Origin: Marinicauda pacifica
GTDB lineage: Bacteria; Pseudomonadota; Alphaproteobacteria; Caulobacterales; Maricaulaceae
NCBI RefSeq assembly: GCF_004793635.1
Contig: NZ_SRXV01000003.1
Location: 593,023 to 657,022 of the forward strand
Length of the DNA stretch: 64,000 nucleotides
Reading direction: 5' to 3'
Part shown: positions 52,939 through 60,911 of the stretch, one piece after another
Layout: each line of letters begins with the position of its first letter
How positions within the stretch are numbered: the stretch's first letter is position 1
Notes under the pieces: generated by a model
What the model was told of the DNA's origin: nothing
Database searches by the model: none
Seen by the model: only the letters and a program-made list of their open reading frames with translations
Position numbers and translations under genes: made by a program

Positions 52939-53507
52939 GCACTCGCTCCCGATTTCGACATTTCTTCCGGGCGGAACAGACCGACCCGCATGTCCTTGGC
53001 AGTGTAGATAACCTGCCCGTCAGCTTCCACGTGGCCATCGGCAATGCCGAGTACAAGCTTGCGCATGATGACCCGCTTGAGATCAATCACATATCGCACG
53101 CGTTTGACGCCGGGCGTGACCTGGCCGGTGAATTTCACCTCGCCCACGCCCAGCGCGCGGCCCTTGCCGGGCGCACCCGACCAGCCAAGGAAAAAGCCGA
53201 CCAGCTGCCACATTGCGTCCAGGCCCAGGCAGCCCGGCATCACCGGATCGCCTTCGAAATGGCATTTGAAGAACCAGAGCTCCGGATCGATGTCGAGCTC
53301 GGCGACGATGTGACCCTTGCCGTGAGCGCCGCCATCCTGGGTTATGGTCTCGATGCGGTCGAACATCAGCATTGGCGGCAGGGGCAGCTGGGCGTTGCCC
53401 GGCCCGAAAAGCTCGCCATGGCCGCAGGCCAGAAGGTCTTCGTAGGAATAGCTGTTCTTGCGTTCAAACTGGGTCAAGAGGGATGGGTCCTTGATTGGCT
53501 GGGCCAT
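52935..53507 (-). CDS. fabA: 3-hydroxydecanoyl-ACP dehydratase/isomerase
   Basis: Dehydrates 3-hydroxydecanoyl-ACP and isomerises trans-2- to cis-3-decenoyl-ACP, the branch point to unsaturated fatty acids; 190 residues. The hot-dog domain has the catalytic His and Asp in [20 protein letters not shown] near residues 78-97. The preceding [14 protein letters not shown] is typical. It is the first gene of the fabA-fabB operon. Confidence 0.96.
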   Translation of the reverse strand: MAQPIKDPSLLTQFERKNSYSYEDLLACGHGELFGPGNAQLPLPPMLMFDRIETITQDGGAHGKGHIVAELDIDPELWFFKCHFEGDPVMPGCLGLDAMWQLVGFFLGWSGAPGKGRALGVGEVKFTGQVTPGVKRVRYVIDLKRVIMRKLVLGIADGHVEADGQVIYTAKDMRVGLFRPEEMSKSGASA

Positions 53508-53586
53508 GAGCCGGCCCGGCGCGCCCCGGGGGGTGCTGTCAGCTCCTGTCTAGCATGGATCATACACGAGAAAAGAGGCAGGCGGA

Positions 53587-54150
53587 CTAGTCGCTCAGCC
53601 CGGTGCTGTCGTCGATGCCTGCGGAGGTGCACTGCGCGGACGCAGGCGGCTCGGCGGCCGGATCGCGTTCATGCTCGTAGACGCCCCACAGGGCCCGGGC
53701 AGGAACCCAGCCGCGCTCTCCGCCTGCTTCCACCCGGCACCAGCCGGTCCGGCAACGTTCAAGCCAGAGAACCGCGCCTCCCTCGGCTTCGGCTTCGATG
53801 ACCCCTTCGGTCTCGGGGCGGGCCCGAAGCGCGGTGTCCTCCTGAAGCAGGACCGAACGGCGGCCGGACAGCACACGCCGGTGCATCCAGGTCTCCTCGC
53901 CGCCCGGATCGCGAACCCGGCGCCAGTCGGCTGTCTCCGCCGTCACTTCCATGGGCAGGCCGGCCCGGACATATTCCCAGGCGATCGGATGGCCGAGCGA
54001 GGGTCCGGACCGGCCGTTCACGCTTTCGAACTTGAGCGAGACAAAGCGGGGAACGGGCAGTCCTGAATGGGTGTCACAGCTCTGCGCCATCGCCGGGGGA
54101 AGCCCGGCGGCGAGACTTGCCAGAAGGAGAATCACACTCAAGAGCCGCAT
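53587..54150 (-). CDS. Secreted SH3-domain protein
   Basis: 187 residues from ATG 54150: signal peptide (MRLLSVILLLASLAAGLPPA, ending AMAQ), then two bacterial SH3-like repeats. The first has FVSLKFESVNGRSGPSLGHP and the second VLLQEDTALRARPETEGVIE, with four Cys in the mature part. This fits the alphaproteobacterial SH3_4 family of periplasmic proteins of unknown role. The frame stays open to 55614 antisense to other genes; that extension was rejected. Confidence 0.8.
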   Translation of the reverse strand: MRLLSVILLLASLAAGLPPAMAQSCDTHSGLPVPRFVSLKFESVNGRSGPSLGHPIAWEYVRAGLPMEVTAETADWRRVRDPGGEETWMHRRVLSGRRSVLLQEDTALRARPETEGVIEAEAEGGAVLWLERCRTGWCRVEAGGERGWVPARALWGVYEHERDPAAEPPASAQCTSAGIDDSTGLSD

Positions 54151-54264
54151 GGCATCGAGTGTCGGGCGACACGGTGAATCGCAGGTTAAGGCGACAGTGC
54201 TGGACGTCGGCCCCGCACCGCCCCATCTTCGCCCTGCAGAGACAATCTGGACGGAGAGGTTTTC

Positions 54265-55167
54265 ATGATCCGCACGCTTGCTACCGCGCTTGCCGTTACC
54301 ACCGCGCTGACCGCCGCATCGTTCGCCCAGCAGGAGGTCGAGGTTGCGACTACCGATCTCGGGCACGGGATTTACGAGCTGCGTACCGACCGGGCCGGCA
54401 ATGTCGGCGTGCTGATCGGCGAAGACGGGGTCTTCATGATCGACACGCAGATGGCGCCGTTCGCCCCGCTGCTGGACGAGGCCCAGAAGGCGCTTTCGGA
54501 CGGCCGGGAGGTCGATCTGGTGCTGAACACCCATCTCCACGGCGACCATGTGCAGGGCAATGCCTATTTTGCCGAGCGCGGCGCCACGGTGATGGCCCAT
54601 CCCAATGTCCGCCCGGCCCTGGTCGATCCGGTGACGTCGCAGCTCTCCGGAAACACCCCCGATCCGCTGTCCGGCACTTACCTGCCCACGGTCAATGTGG
54701 GGGAAGGCGACTTCGTCACGATGAACGGCCAGACTGCGCGATTCTATCACGCGCCGAACGCTCATACCGATGGCGACCTCTTCATCCATTTCGAGGATGC
54801 CAATGTGATCCACGCCGGTGACCTGCTCTTCTCCGGCCGCTACCCGTATATCGATCTGGACAATGGCGGGACGGTGCAGGGCTATATCGACGGCATGCAG
54901 ATGATCGTCGATCGCGCCGAGGCCGACACGCAGATCATTGCCGGTCACGGCCCGCTCTCCGATGAGACCGATCTGGAAGCGAGCATCGACATGCTGACGC
55001 AGGCGCGCGCCCGCGTCGCGGAGCTGGTCGATCAGGGCATGGGCCTCGACGCCATTCAGGCCGCCAACCCCCTCTCGGACTTCCATGAGGACCGGGATTG
55101 GGGTTTCATCACGACCGAACGCATGATCTGGACGCTCTATCGGGATATCACTGGTGAAACAGAATAA
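54265..55167 (+). CDS. Secreted metallo-beta-lactamase-fold hydrolase
   Basis: 300 residues with a signal peptide ending SFAQ near residue 21. The zinc motif NTHLHGDHVQGN lies near residue 90, then the Asp/His ligands in HAGDLLFSGRYPY near residue 190 and IIAGHGPLSDETDL near residue 228. Typical of the broad MBL superfamily; the substrate cannot be inferred, and beta-lactamase activity should not be assumed. Start: ATG at 54265 with GGAGAGG upstream. It overlaps the next small gene. Confidence 0.86.
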   Translation: MIRTLATALAVTTALTAASFAQQEVEVATTDLGHGIYELRTDRAGNVGVLIGEDGVFMIDTQMAPFAPLLDEAQKALSDGREVDLVLNTHLHGDHVQGNAYFAERGATVMAHPNVRPALVDPVTSQLSGNTPDPLSGTYLPTVNVGEGDFVTMNGQTARFYHAPNAHTDGDLFIHFEDANVIHAGDLLFSGRYPYIDLDNGGTVQGYIDGMQMIVDRAEADTQIIAGHGPLSDETDLEASIDMLTQARARVAELVDQGMGLDAIQAANPLSDFHEDRDWGFITTERMIWTLYRDITGETE

Positions 55168-55357
55168 ATCGACTCTTCCCCCGCCCCGCGTCTTCGTGAT
55201 GCTGATCGGCATCGCGGTGCTGCTGGGCGCCCTGTTCTCGATTCTGATGGGCAGCTGGCTCAGCGGCGCGGCCGTCGGGGTGGCATTCGCCGTCGCGTTC
55301 GCCGGTGTGCTGTTCCTGGCGCGCCGCGGTGAAAAGAAGGTCAGGAAACGCCGCTGA
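55154..55357 (+). CDS. Small membrane protein with two helices
   Basis: 67 residues from GTG 55154, which overlaps the end of the MBL gene by 14 bases. Two hydrophobic helices (VFVMLIGIAVLLGALFSILM, AAVGVAFAVAFAGVLFLA) and a basic tail (RRGEKKVRKRR), suggesting an inner-membrane protein with a cytosolic C-terminus. The stop overlaps the next start (TGATG). No family recognised. Confidence 0.55.
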   Translation: MKQNKSTLPPPRVFVMLIGIAVLLGALFSILMGSWLSGAAVGVAFAVAFAGVLFLARRGEKKVRKRR

Positions 55358-55575
55358 TGGCGTCTGAAGGCCAGGGCACCCGAACACGCATCAAGGCGTT
55401 GATAGCCGGCTTTGCGGCCGGAGTTGTCGCGATGCCGCTGATCGCCTGGCTGGTGGGCAATATCGCCTATGGCGTCATAGCTGGCCTGATGACGGGCGCG
55501 GCACTGGCGGCGATCTTCCAGGACCGGGTGTCGCGGCGGCGTCCGCGTGACGCCAAGGACGAACCGCCGGAGTAG
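55357..55575 (+). CDS. Small membrane protein, second of a pair
   Basis: 72 residues with one or two helices (IKALIAGFAAGVVAMPLIAW, IAYGVIAGLMTGAALAAIF) followed by a charged tail. The start overlaps the stop of the previous gene, suggesting coupled expression with it and the MBL gene. Function unknown. Confidence 0.55.
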   Translation: MASEGQGTRTRIKALIAGFAAGVVAMPLIAWLVGNIAYGVIAGLMTGAALAAIFQDRVSRRRPRDAKDEPPE

Positions 55576-55680
55576 TCTCAGCGCATTTAAGTGGTTATAA
55601 TTATAAATGCTCACGCTTGAGGCACTTCACACATCAAGCTCGAGACCGACTCGCGTGCTTGTAGATCGGGGGGCTGGGAA

Positions 55681-56190
55681 GTGGATAAAGGCCAGAAGCT
55701 CGCACTTCTGAAATCCGATTTTTTGCAACATCGTCAAACATTGCTCTCCCTCTTAGCTGAGCAAGAACGATCGTTTGATAAGGCTATCACGCTACTAAGT
55801 GGTGGCGCCGTCGCAGTTGTTATTTCATTGGCAGAGATTTTTGGTCGCTTCTCGCCCGTTATTTACTTCGCAGTAGGGTGCTTCGTCGTCACGCTTTTAG
55901 CCAACCTCTTATCTTACCTCGCTTCTTCCCAGCTAAAAAAGGCAGAAATTAATCAGTGGGATGAAGACTATCTTCGTAGAAAGGCCGAGATTGACGATGG
56001 CCAATTTGACGATACAAAAGAGCGCCGTGCGATTTCTCAGTGTAAATTCTACTCGATCACGACGAATCTGCTAAATCTAGCTTCTCTAGGAGCCGTGATA
56101 CTTGGTCTGATTCTCGCAATCTGGGGCTTTAGTGCTCAAGCCGAGAATCTTAGCGCTACAACACACAACGAAGATTCTGAGGTTAATTGA
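55681..56190 (+). CDS. Low-GC three-helix membrane protein of unknown function
   Basis: 169 residues from GTG 55681. An amphipathic N-terminal helix (LKSDFLQHRQTLLSLLAEQE), two adjacent transmembrane helices (ITLLSGGAVAVVISLAEIFG; VIYFAVGCFVVTLLANLLSY), an acidic/basic cytosolic loop and a third helix (LASLGAVILGLILAIWGF). GC and codon use (TTA, ATT, AAA) are clearly different from neighbours, indicating recent transfer. It is followed two bases later by a 53-codon gene, forming a two-gene cassette. I do not recognise a family. Confidence 0.7.
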   Translation: MDKGQKLALLKSDFLQHRQTLLSLLAEQERSFDKAITLLSGGAVAVVISLAEIFGRFSPVIYFAVGCFVVTLLANLLSYLASSQLKKAEINQWDEDYLRRKAEIDDGQFDDTKERRAISQCKFYSITTNLLNLASLGAVILGLILAIWGFSAQAENLSATTHNEDSEVN

Positions 56191-56191
56191 C

Positions 56192-56353
56192 ATGCCCGAT
56201 AGAAAGAGTGACGGCCCCAAATCACGTCCGCCTTCCGACAGACCTACAAAGGTTAACGAGAGTGGGTCGCCGAAAGAGTCCGGCGGCAGGGCTGGAAAGG
56301 CGACCGGCGGGACCTCGACTAAGCCCCCACCACCCAAATCACGCAAGAATTAG
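56192..56353 (+). CDS. Small Lys/Pro-rich disordered protein, partner of the preceding gene
   Basis: 53 residues, very hydrophilic and rich in Lys, Pro, Ser and Gly (MPDRKSDGPKSRPPSDRP, ending PPPPKSRKN). No hydrophobic core, so presumably unstructured or nucleic-acid/membrane-surface binding. It starts two bases after the stop of the membrane protein gene, and its stop interlocks with that of the convergent moeB-like gene. Confidence 0.5.
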   Translation: MPDRKSDGPKSRPPSDRPTKVNESGSPKESGGRAGKATGGTSTKPPPPKSRKN

Positions 56354-57102
56354 GAATTTCTATTTCCACAGACAGCGCAGGCCGGGTCCCTGGCCACGCG
56401 CACAACACGGGCCTCGGCCGCCAGCGTGTCCTGGATGTGCAACCGGCCCAGCAGCGGCGTCCCGGCCCCGGTAACCAGCTTGATGGCTTCCAGAGCCATG
56501 AGTGAGCCGATGACGCCGGTGAGGGCGCCCACAATGCCGACTTCGGCGCAGGTGGCCGCATCGGGCGGCGCCTCCGGCACGAGACATTGATAGCAGGGTT
56601 GATCGGGTCCCAGATGCGGCGCGAAGACGCCGACCTGACCGTCCCAGCGGCCGACGGCGCCCGAGATGAGCGGCAGGCCGGCGTCCACCGCAGCCCCATT
56701 GACCGCGAAACGGGTCTCGAAACTGTCGCAGCCGTCCAGGACGAGGCTCATCCCGTCCATCAGGTCTGGCAGCGTCCCGGATGTCGCGCGCCCGACAACC
56801 GGTTCCACGGTCACATTCGGGTCGAGCGCGGCCAGCGTTGCCGCCGCTCGCTCGGCTTTCGAGGCGCCGACATCGCCACTGCGAAACAGGATCTGGCGCT
56901 GGAGATTGTCCAAGCTGACCGTATCGGGGTCGACAATTCGCAGGCGGCCAATGCCGGCGGCGGCCAGGTAGAGCGCAGCAGGCGAGCCCAGGCCGCCGGC
57001 GCCGACGATCAACACCGATGCGCGGCCGAGCTTCTGCTGGCCGGGGCCGCCAATCTCCCTGAGCAGGATATGGCGGGCGTGGCGGTCGATATCGACGGAC
57101 AT
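56350..57102 (-). CDS. moeB: MoeB/ThiF/HesA-type adenylyltransferase
   Basis: E1-like enzyme of 250 residues that adenylates the C-terminal Gly of a small sulfur carrier (MoaD or ThiS). Nucleotide loop VGAGGLGSPAALYLAAAG near residue 33, the Arg-finger DNLQRQILF near residue 66, zinc-binding CYQC near residue 178 and CAVC at the end, and VGALTGVIGSLMALEAIKLV. The rhodanese extension of MoeBR forms is absent. The partner cannot be decided from context. Confidence 0.88.
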   Translation of the reverse strand: MSVDIDRHARHILLREIGGPGQQKLGRASVLIVGAGGLGSPAALYLAAAGIGRLRIVDPDTVSLDNLQRQILFRSGDVGASKAERAAATLAALDPNVTVEPVVGRATSGTLPDLMDGMSLVLDGCDSFETRFAVNGAAVDAGLPLISGAVGRWDGQVGVFAPHLGPDQPCYQCLVPEAPPDAATCAEVGIVGALTGVIGSLMALEAIKLVTGAGTPLLGRLHIQDTLAAEARVVRVARDPACAVCGNRNS

Positions 57103-57236
57103 GTCGGGCTCCAGGCGGGGCGAGCCGCTTTTCTAGCATGGCCGGGATGGGAGGGGGACAGTTCGCGCTGTGGCGCGGACGGGCAAAGCGCGTCAAGCTG
57201 GCCGCGTCGCCTCTGTCAGCCAGGACATCCCGCCCC

Positions 57237-58538
57237 GTGAACGCTCCGCTTTCGCCTTCCCTGTCCGAAGAACAGGCCCGCCTGCTCGACTATATCGTCG
57301 ACACAAGGGCGAATGTCTTCCTGACCGGGCGGGCCGGGACGGGCAAGACGACGCTGACTCGAGCGCTGCTGAAACGGCTCGGGCCGGACGCGGCGGTTCT
57401 GGCGCCGACCGGCGTGGCCGCGATGCATGCCGGCGGGCAGACCCTGCATTCCTTCTTCCGGCTGCCGCCGCGGCTGATCCAGCCCGGCGATGTGAAGCGG
57501 CTGAAGAATGCCCGCGCGATCAAGGCGCTGAAGGTGCTGGTGATCGACGAGATCTCCATGGTCCGGTCCGACATGATGTGGGCCATCGATGCGGCGCTGC
57601 GCATGAACCGGGATGTCTCCGCCCCCTTTGGCGGGGTGCAGATGGTGCTGGTGGGCGACCTGGCCCAGCTTCCCCCGATCGTGCAGGGCGAGGAGGCGGG
57701 CTATCTGGAGATGGCCTATGGCGGCCCCTTCTTCTTCCACACGCCGGCCTTTCGCGATGCGGGCTTCACCCTCGTGGAGCTCGAGACCGTCTACCGGCAG
57801 AGCGATCCCGATTTCATCGAGATCCTCAACGCGATCCGTGAGGGTGAGATCCGGCGCGAACAGGGGCGTACGCTCAATGAACGCGTCACCGGGCGCAGCG
57901 CACTCGAGGCCAGTGCCACCCACGTGGTCCTGACACCGACCAATGCCGCGGCCGCCCGGATCAATTCGGCCCGCCTCGACGCGCTGGTGGGGGAGCCGCG
58001 GCTCCTGCCCGGAAAGGTGGAGGGCGAGTTCGAGGAGAGGGTGCGTCCGACCGACGACCCGCTCATCCTCAAACCGGGCGCCCGGGTCATGCTCATCCGC
58101 AACGATCCGGCGGGCCGCTGGGTCAACGGCTCTCTGGGAGAGGTGGCAAGTTTCTCTGCCGAGGGTGTGCGGGTCCGGGTCAATGGCGACATCCACACCG
58201 TGGAGCCGGTCAAATGGGAGCGGCACCGCTACGGCTTCGACGCCAAGACCGAGGCTCTGAAAAAGGAAACGCTCGGCGCCTTCGAGCAATATCCGTTGCG
58301 CCTGGCCTGGGCGATGACGATCCACAAGGCGCAAGGCCTGACGCTGGATCAGGTCTTTCTCGACCTGCCGGGGCGCCTGTTCGCCCATGGTCAGGCCTAT
58401 GTCGCGCTGTCGCGGGCCCGCTCCCTGGAGGGGCTGGAACTGTCGCGCGGGCTGGCGCCGAGCGACCTTGTCGTCGATCCGCGGATTTTCGACGTGCGCA
58501 GCTATTGCGATCCGCTGCCGCCGGGTCTGCTGAGCTAG
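57237..58538 (+). CDS. Pif1/RecD-like SF1 DNA helicase
   Basis: 433 residues from GTG 57237. Helicase motifs: [16 protein letters not shown] near residue 29, Ia [35 protein letters not shown] near residue 105, [17 protein letters not shown]-like [29 protein letters not shown] and YVALSRAR near residue 395. This is the compact bacterial Pif1-like form, a 5'-3' DNA helicase by family knowledge. The frame is open from 57138, but that segment is antisense-like and lacks motifs. Its stop interlocks with that of dut (CTAG). Confidence 0.86.
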   Translation: MNAPLSPSLSEEQARLLDYIVDTRANVFLTGRAGTGKTTLTRALLKRLGPDAAVLAPTGVAAMHAGGQTLHSFFRLPPRLIQPGDVKRLKNARAIKALKVLVIDEISMVRSDMMWAIDAALRMNRDVSAPFGGVQMVLVGDLAQLPPIVQGEEAGYLEMAYGGPFFFHTPAFRDAGFTLVELETVYRQSDPDFIEILNAIREGEIRREQGRTLNERVTGRSALEASATHVVLTPTNAAAARINSARLDALVGEPRLLPGKVEGEFEERVRPTDDPLILKPGARVMLIRNDPAGRWVNGSLGEVASFSAEGVRVRVNGDIHTVEPVKWERHRYGFDAKTEALKKETLGAFEQYPLRLAWAMTIHKAQGLTLDQVFLDLPGRLFAHGQAYVALSRARSLEGLELSRGLAPSDLVVDPRIFDVRSYCDPLPPGLLS

Positions 58539-58999
58539 ACGCCGGTGGAACCGAAGCCGCCTTCGCCGCGGCTGGTTTCGTCCAGCGTCTCGACGGCTTC
58601 GAGCCTGGCCTGGGTGACCGGGGCGATGATCATCTGCGCGATACGCTCGCCGCGCCGCACGATGAACCGTTCCCTGCCGTGATTGATGAGGTTGACGCGG
58701 AGCTCGCCGCGATAGTCGGCATCTACGGTTCCGGGCGTGTTCACGCAGGAAATGCCGAACTTGGCGGCCAGCCCGGAGCGGGGCCGAATCTGCGCCTCGT
58801 AACCGTTGGGCAGAGCGATGGCGAGCCCGACCGGAATCAGCTGCCATTCGCCCGGCTGGAGCACGACCGGCTCGTCTTCGGGTATCGCGGCCGGCAGATC
58901 CATGCCTGCCGAGCCGGGTGTCTGGTAGCGCGGCAGGTCGAGCCCTTCGAAATGGGGCAGCGCTTTAATTCGAACGGTGACGGGACTGGACTCGGACAT
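58535..58999 (-). CDS. dut: Deoxyuridine 5'-triphosphate nucleotidohydrolase
   Basis: Trimeric dUTPase, keeps uracil out of DNA and supplies dUMP; 154 residues from ATG 58999. The five motifs are present: [44 protein letters not shown] and the glycine-rich GEGGFGSTG at the end. In related genomes dut lies near coaBC and ubiB, as here. Confidence 0.95.
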   Translation of the reverse strand: MSESSPVTVRIKALPHFEGLDLPRYQTPGSAGMDLPAAIPEDEPVVLQPGEWQLIPVGLAIALPNGYEAQIRPRSGLAAKFGISCVNTPGTVDADYRGELRVNLINHGRERFIVRRGERIAQMIIAPVTQARLEAVETLDETSRGEGGFGSTGV

Positions 59000-59069
59000 G
59001 GGCACAACCGGGCTAGAACAGGACAGATTAGCCCTCTCCTAGCCCGGTTCGCGCCATCACGTCAGCCGC

Positions 59070-59543
59070 TTATTGCGGTGTTTCGCCGTTGGCTTCGGCT
59101 TCCTGGGCGGCGAGATACGCGTTGATGGCCGCCTCGCCCTCGTTGAACCCTTCCAGCGCGGCAATGATCTGTTCGCGCTCATCGCCCTGCAGCTCGCCCT
59201 GGGGCATCTGGACGACATAATTGCCGTCTTCATAGCCGAGCGAGAGCATGCGCACCGTGTCGCCGTCGCCGGTCGTGCGAATGTAGAGCGGCAGGCTGTG
59301 GCGCAGGATCTCGAAATCGTTTTCCAGCGGCACGATGGTCGCCCGGTCGCAGAGCAGGCCAACCGTATCTTCGCCGACAGGCGGCGGGGCCATCAGGCCT
59401 TCGCGGTTGGACTCTGTTTCCAGAGAATATCCGTCAAGCGGGGTGGCTTCGCTTTCTGCGTTGATCGCGTAGCATTCGGCTGAGGCCGCGCCGGTGAAAC
59501 CGAGGGCCGCCAGTGCGGCGCCGGTCAGGACAAGTGATTTCAT
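59070..59543 (-). CDS. Secreted protein of unknown function
   Basis: 157 residues with a clear signal peptide (MKSLVLTGAALAALGFTGAA, cleavage after ASA). The mature part has two Cys (AECYAIN and LLCDRA), is acidic and ends in a helical Ala/Glu-rich tail. No catalytic motif. RBS-like AGAAGAGATGATG precedes the ATG. It lies between dut and coaB on the same strand. Confidence 0.65.
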   Translation of the reverse strand: MKSLVLTGAALAALGFTGAASAECYAINAESEATPLDGYSLETESNREGLMAPPPVGEDTVGLLCDRATIVPLENDFEILRHSLPLYIRTTGDGDTVRMLSLGYEDGNYVVQMPQGELQGDEREQIIAALEGFNEGEAAINAYLAAQEAEANGETPQ

Positions 59544-59611
59544 CGCATCATCTCTTCTGATCGCTCCACGCGCTGGCCCGAAATGCCGGTGCGTGCTGGA
59601 TGAGCGTCAGC

Positions 59612-60280
59612 CTAGCAAGAAGCCGGTGTGGAAAACAATCGTGCGATCCGGTCGGTCAGGCGTTGCGCGATTTCGCCTTTCGGCGCCCGCGGCCAGTGTT
59701 CGCTCTGCTCTTCGGTAATGAGCAGGGCCGCGTTCGCGTCTCCGCCCATCACGTCGCCGGACACGTCGTTGGCAAGAATCCAGTCGCAGCCCTTGCGCTT
59801 GCGCTTGGCGGCGGCCTCGGCCTCGACATCGTGGGTCTCGGCTGCAAACCCGATCACGAGGCGCGGCCGTCTGGCCCCAAGATGGGCGATGGTCTTGAGG
59901 ATGTCGGGGTTTTCGACCAGCTCGATCGCGGCGCGGGCGGTCTTCTCGCCCTTCAGCTTGCGCGAGGAGACCTCGGCGGGGCGCCAGTCGGCCACGGCGG
60001 CCACGGCTATGAAGACATCGGCCGGCAACGCGGACTCCACCGCGTGCAGCATGTCGCGCGCACTCTCCACATCGATACGCTGAACGCCCTCCGGCACATC
60101 CAGCGCGGTCGGCCCTGAGACGAGGATGACGTCGGCGCCCGCATTGGCGAGCGTCTGGGCGATGGCATAGCCTTGCTTGCCCGAGGACCGGTTGGACAGG
60201 AAGCGTACCGGGTCGATCGGCTCCAGCGTGGGTCCGGCCGTGATGACGATGCGTTTGCCGGTCAGCGGCCGGGTGATCAT
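59612..60280 (-). CDS. coaB: Phosphopantothenate-cysteine ligase, separate gene
   Basis: Joins cysteine to 4'-phosphopantothenate. 222 residues from ATG 60280 starting MITRPLTGKRIVITAGPTLE, then SNRSSGKQGYAIAQTLANAG, VAAVADWRP and the FAAETHD motif near residue 147, followed by the conserved Lys region KRKGCDWILAND. In most bacteria this domain is the C-terminal half of bifunctional CoaBC; here it is a separate frame whose ATG overlaps the coaC stop (ATGA). Confidence 0.92.
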   Translation of the reverse strand: MITRPLTGKRIVITAGPTLEPIDPVRFLSNRSSGKQGYAIAQTLANAGADVILVSGPTALDVPEGVQRIDVESARDMLHAVESALPADVFIAVAAVADWRPAEVSSRKLKGEKTARAAIELVENPDILKTIAHLGARRPRLVIGFAAETHDVEAEAAAKRKRKGCDWILANDVSGDVMGGDANAALLITEEQSEHWPRAPKGEIAQRLTDRIARLFSTPASC

Positions 60281-60819
60281 GCCGACACCCGCGCCTCGAT
60301 CACGTCGGCAATCCTGACCGGTTCGGCAAGCCGGCCCGGGCCGAATTCCCCGCACGCCATCTCCCCCTCGTCGGGATCGATGATCTCGACGCCGCGGCTG
60401 CGCAGCGTGGCGGCATTGGCTTGCGTCGCCTCGTGCTGCCACATGCGCACATTCATGGCTGGCGCCATCACGATCGCGGTGTCGGTGGCCAGCAGCGTCG
60501 TGGTCGCCAGATCGTCGCAGATGCCGTGAGCGGCCTTGGCCATCAGATCGGCCGTGGCCGGGCAGACAACGATGAGGTCGGCCGAACGCGACAGCTCGAT
60601 ATGGCCCATCTCCGCCTCGTCGGTCAGGGAGAACAGATCGTCATAGACCTTGTCTCCCGACAGCGCGGAGACACTCATCGGCGTGACGAACTGCTTGGCT
60701 GCGGAGGTCAGGATGGCGCGGCTGGCAATGGCGCGCCGTTTCAGCTCGCGGATCAGTTCGAGCGACTTGTAGGCGGCGATTCCGCCGCCGATGATCAGGA
60801 GAATGCGCTTGTCACTCAT
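60277..60819 (-). CDS. coaC: Phosphopantothenoylcysteine decarboxylase, separate gene
   Basis: FMN flavoprotein of 180 residues that decarboxylates phosphopantothenoylcysteine. Begins MSDKRILLIIGGGIAAYKSL, with the catalytic His in MGHIELSRSADL near residue 72, the FMN/substrate motif MAPAMNVRMW near residue 118 and the Cys-containing EGEMACGEFGPGRLAEP near residue 153. It ends RIADVIEARVSA where fused proteins continue into CoaB. Both halves look intact. Confidence 0.93.
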   Translation of the reverse strand: MSDKRILLIIGGGIAAYKSLELIRELKRRAIASRAILTSAAKQFVTPMSVSALSGDKVYDDLFSLTDEAEMGHIELSRSADLIVVCPATADLMAKAAHGICDDLATTTLLATDTAIVMAPAMNVRMWQHEATQANAATLRSRGVEIIDPDEGEMACGEFGPGRLAEPVRIADVIEARVSA

Positions 60820-60911
60820 GGCCGTTCTTCAAATCCTTCGCGCCCCGGGGGCTGCACAGCGCAGTGTTAGCCTGAAACCAGCGCCCGGTCACGGGGCGGT
60901 CCCGCGCCGGT

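Noticed and set aside
53587..55614. 675-codon minus-strand open frame extending the SH3 protein upstream
   Set aside because: The part before 54150 is antisense to the MBL-fold gene and small membrane genes; the signal peptide at 54150 gives a clear start.
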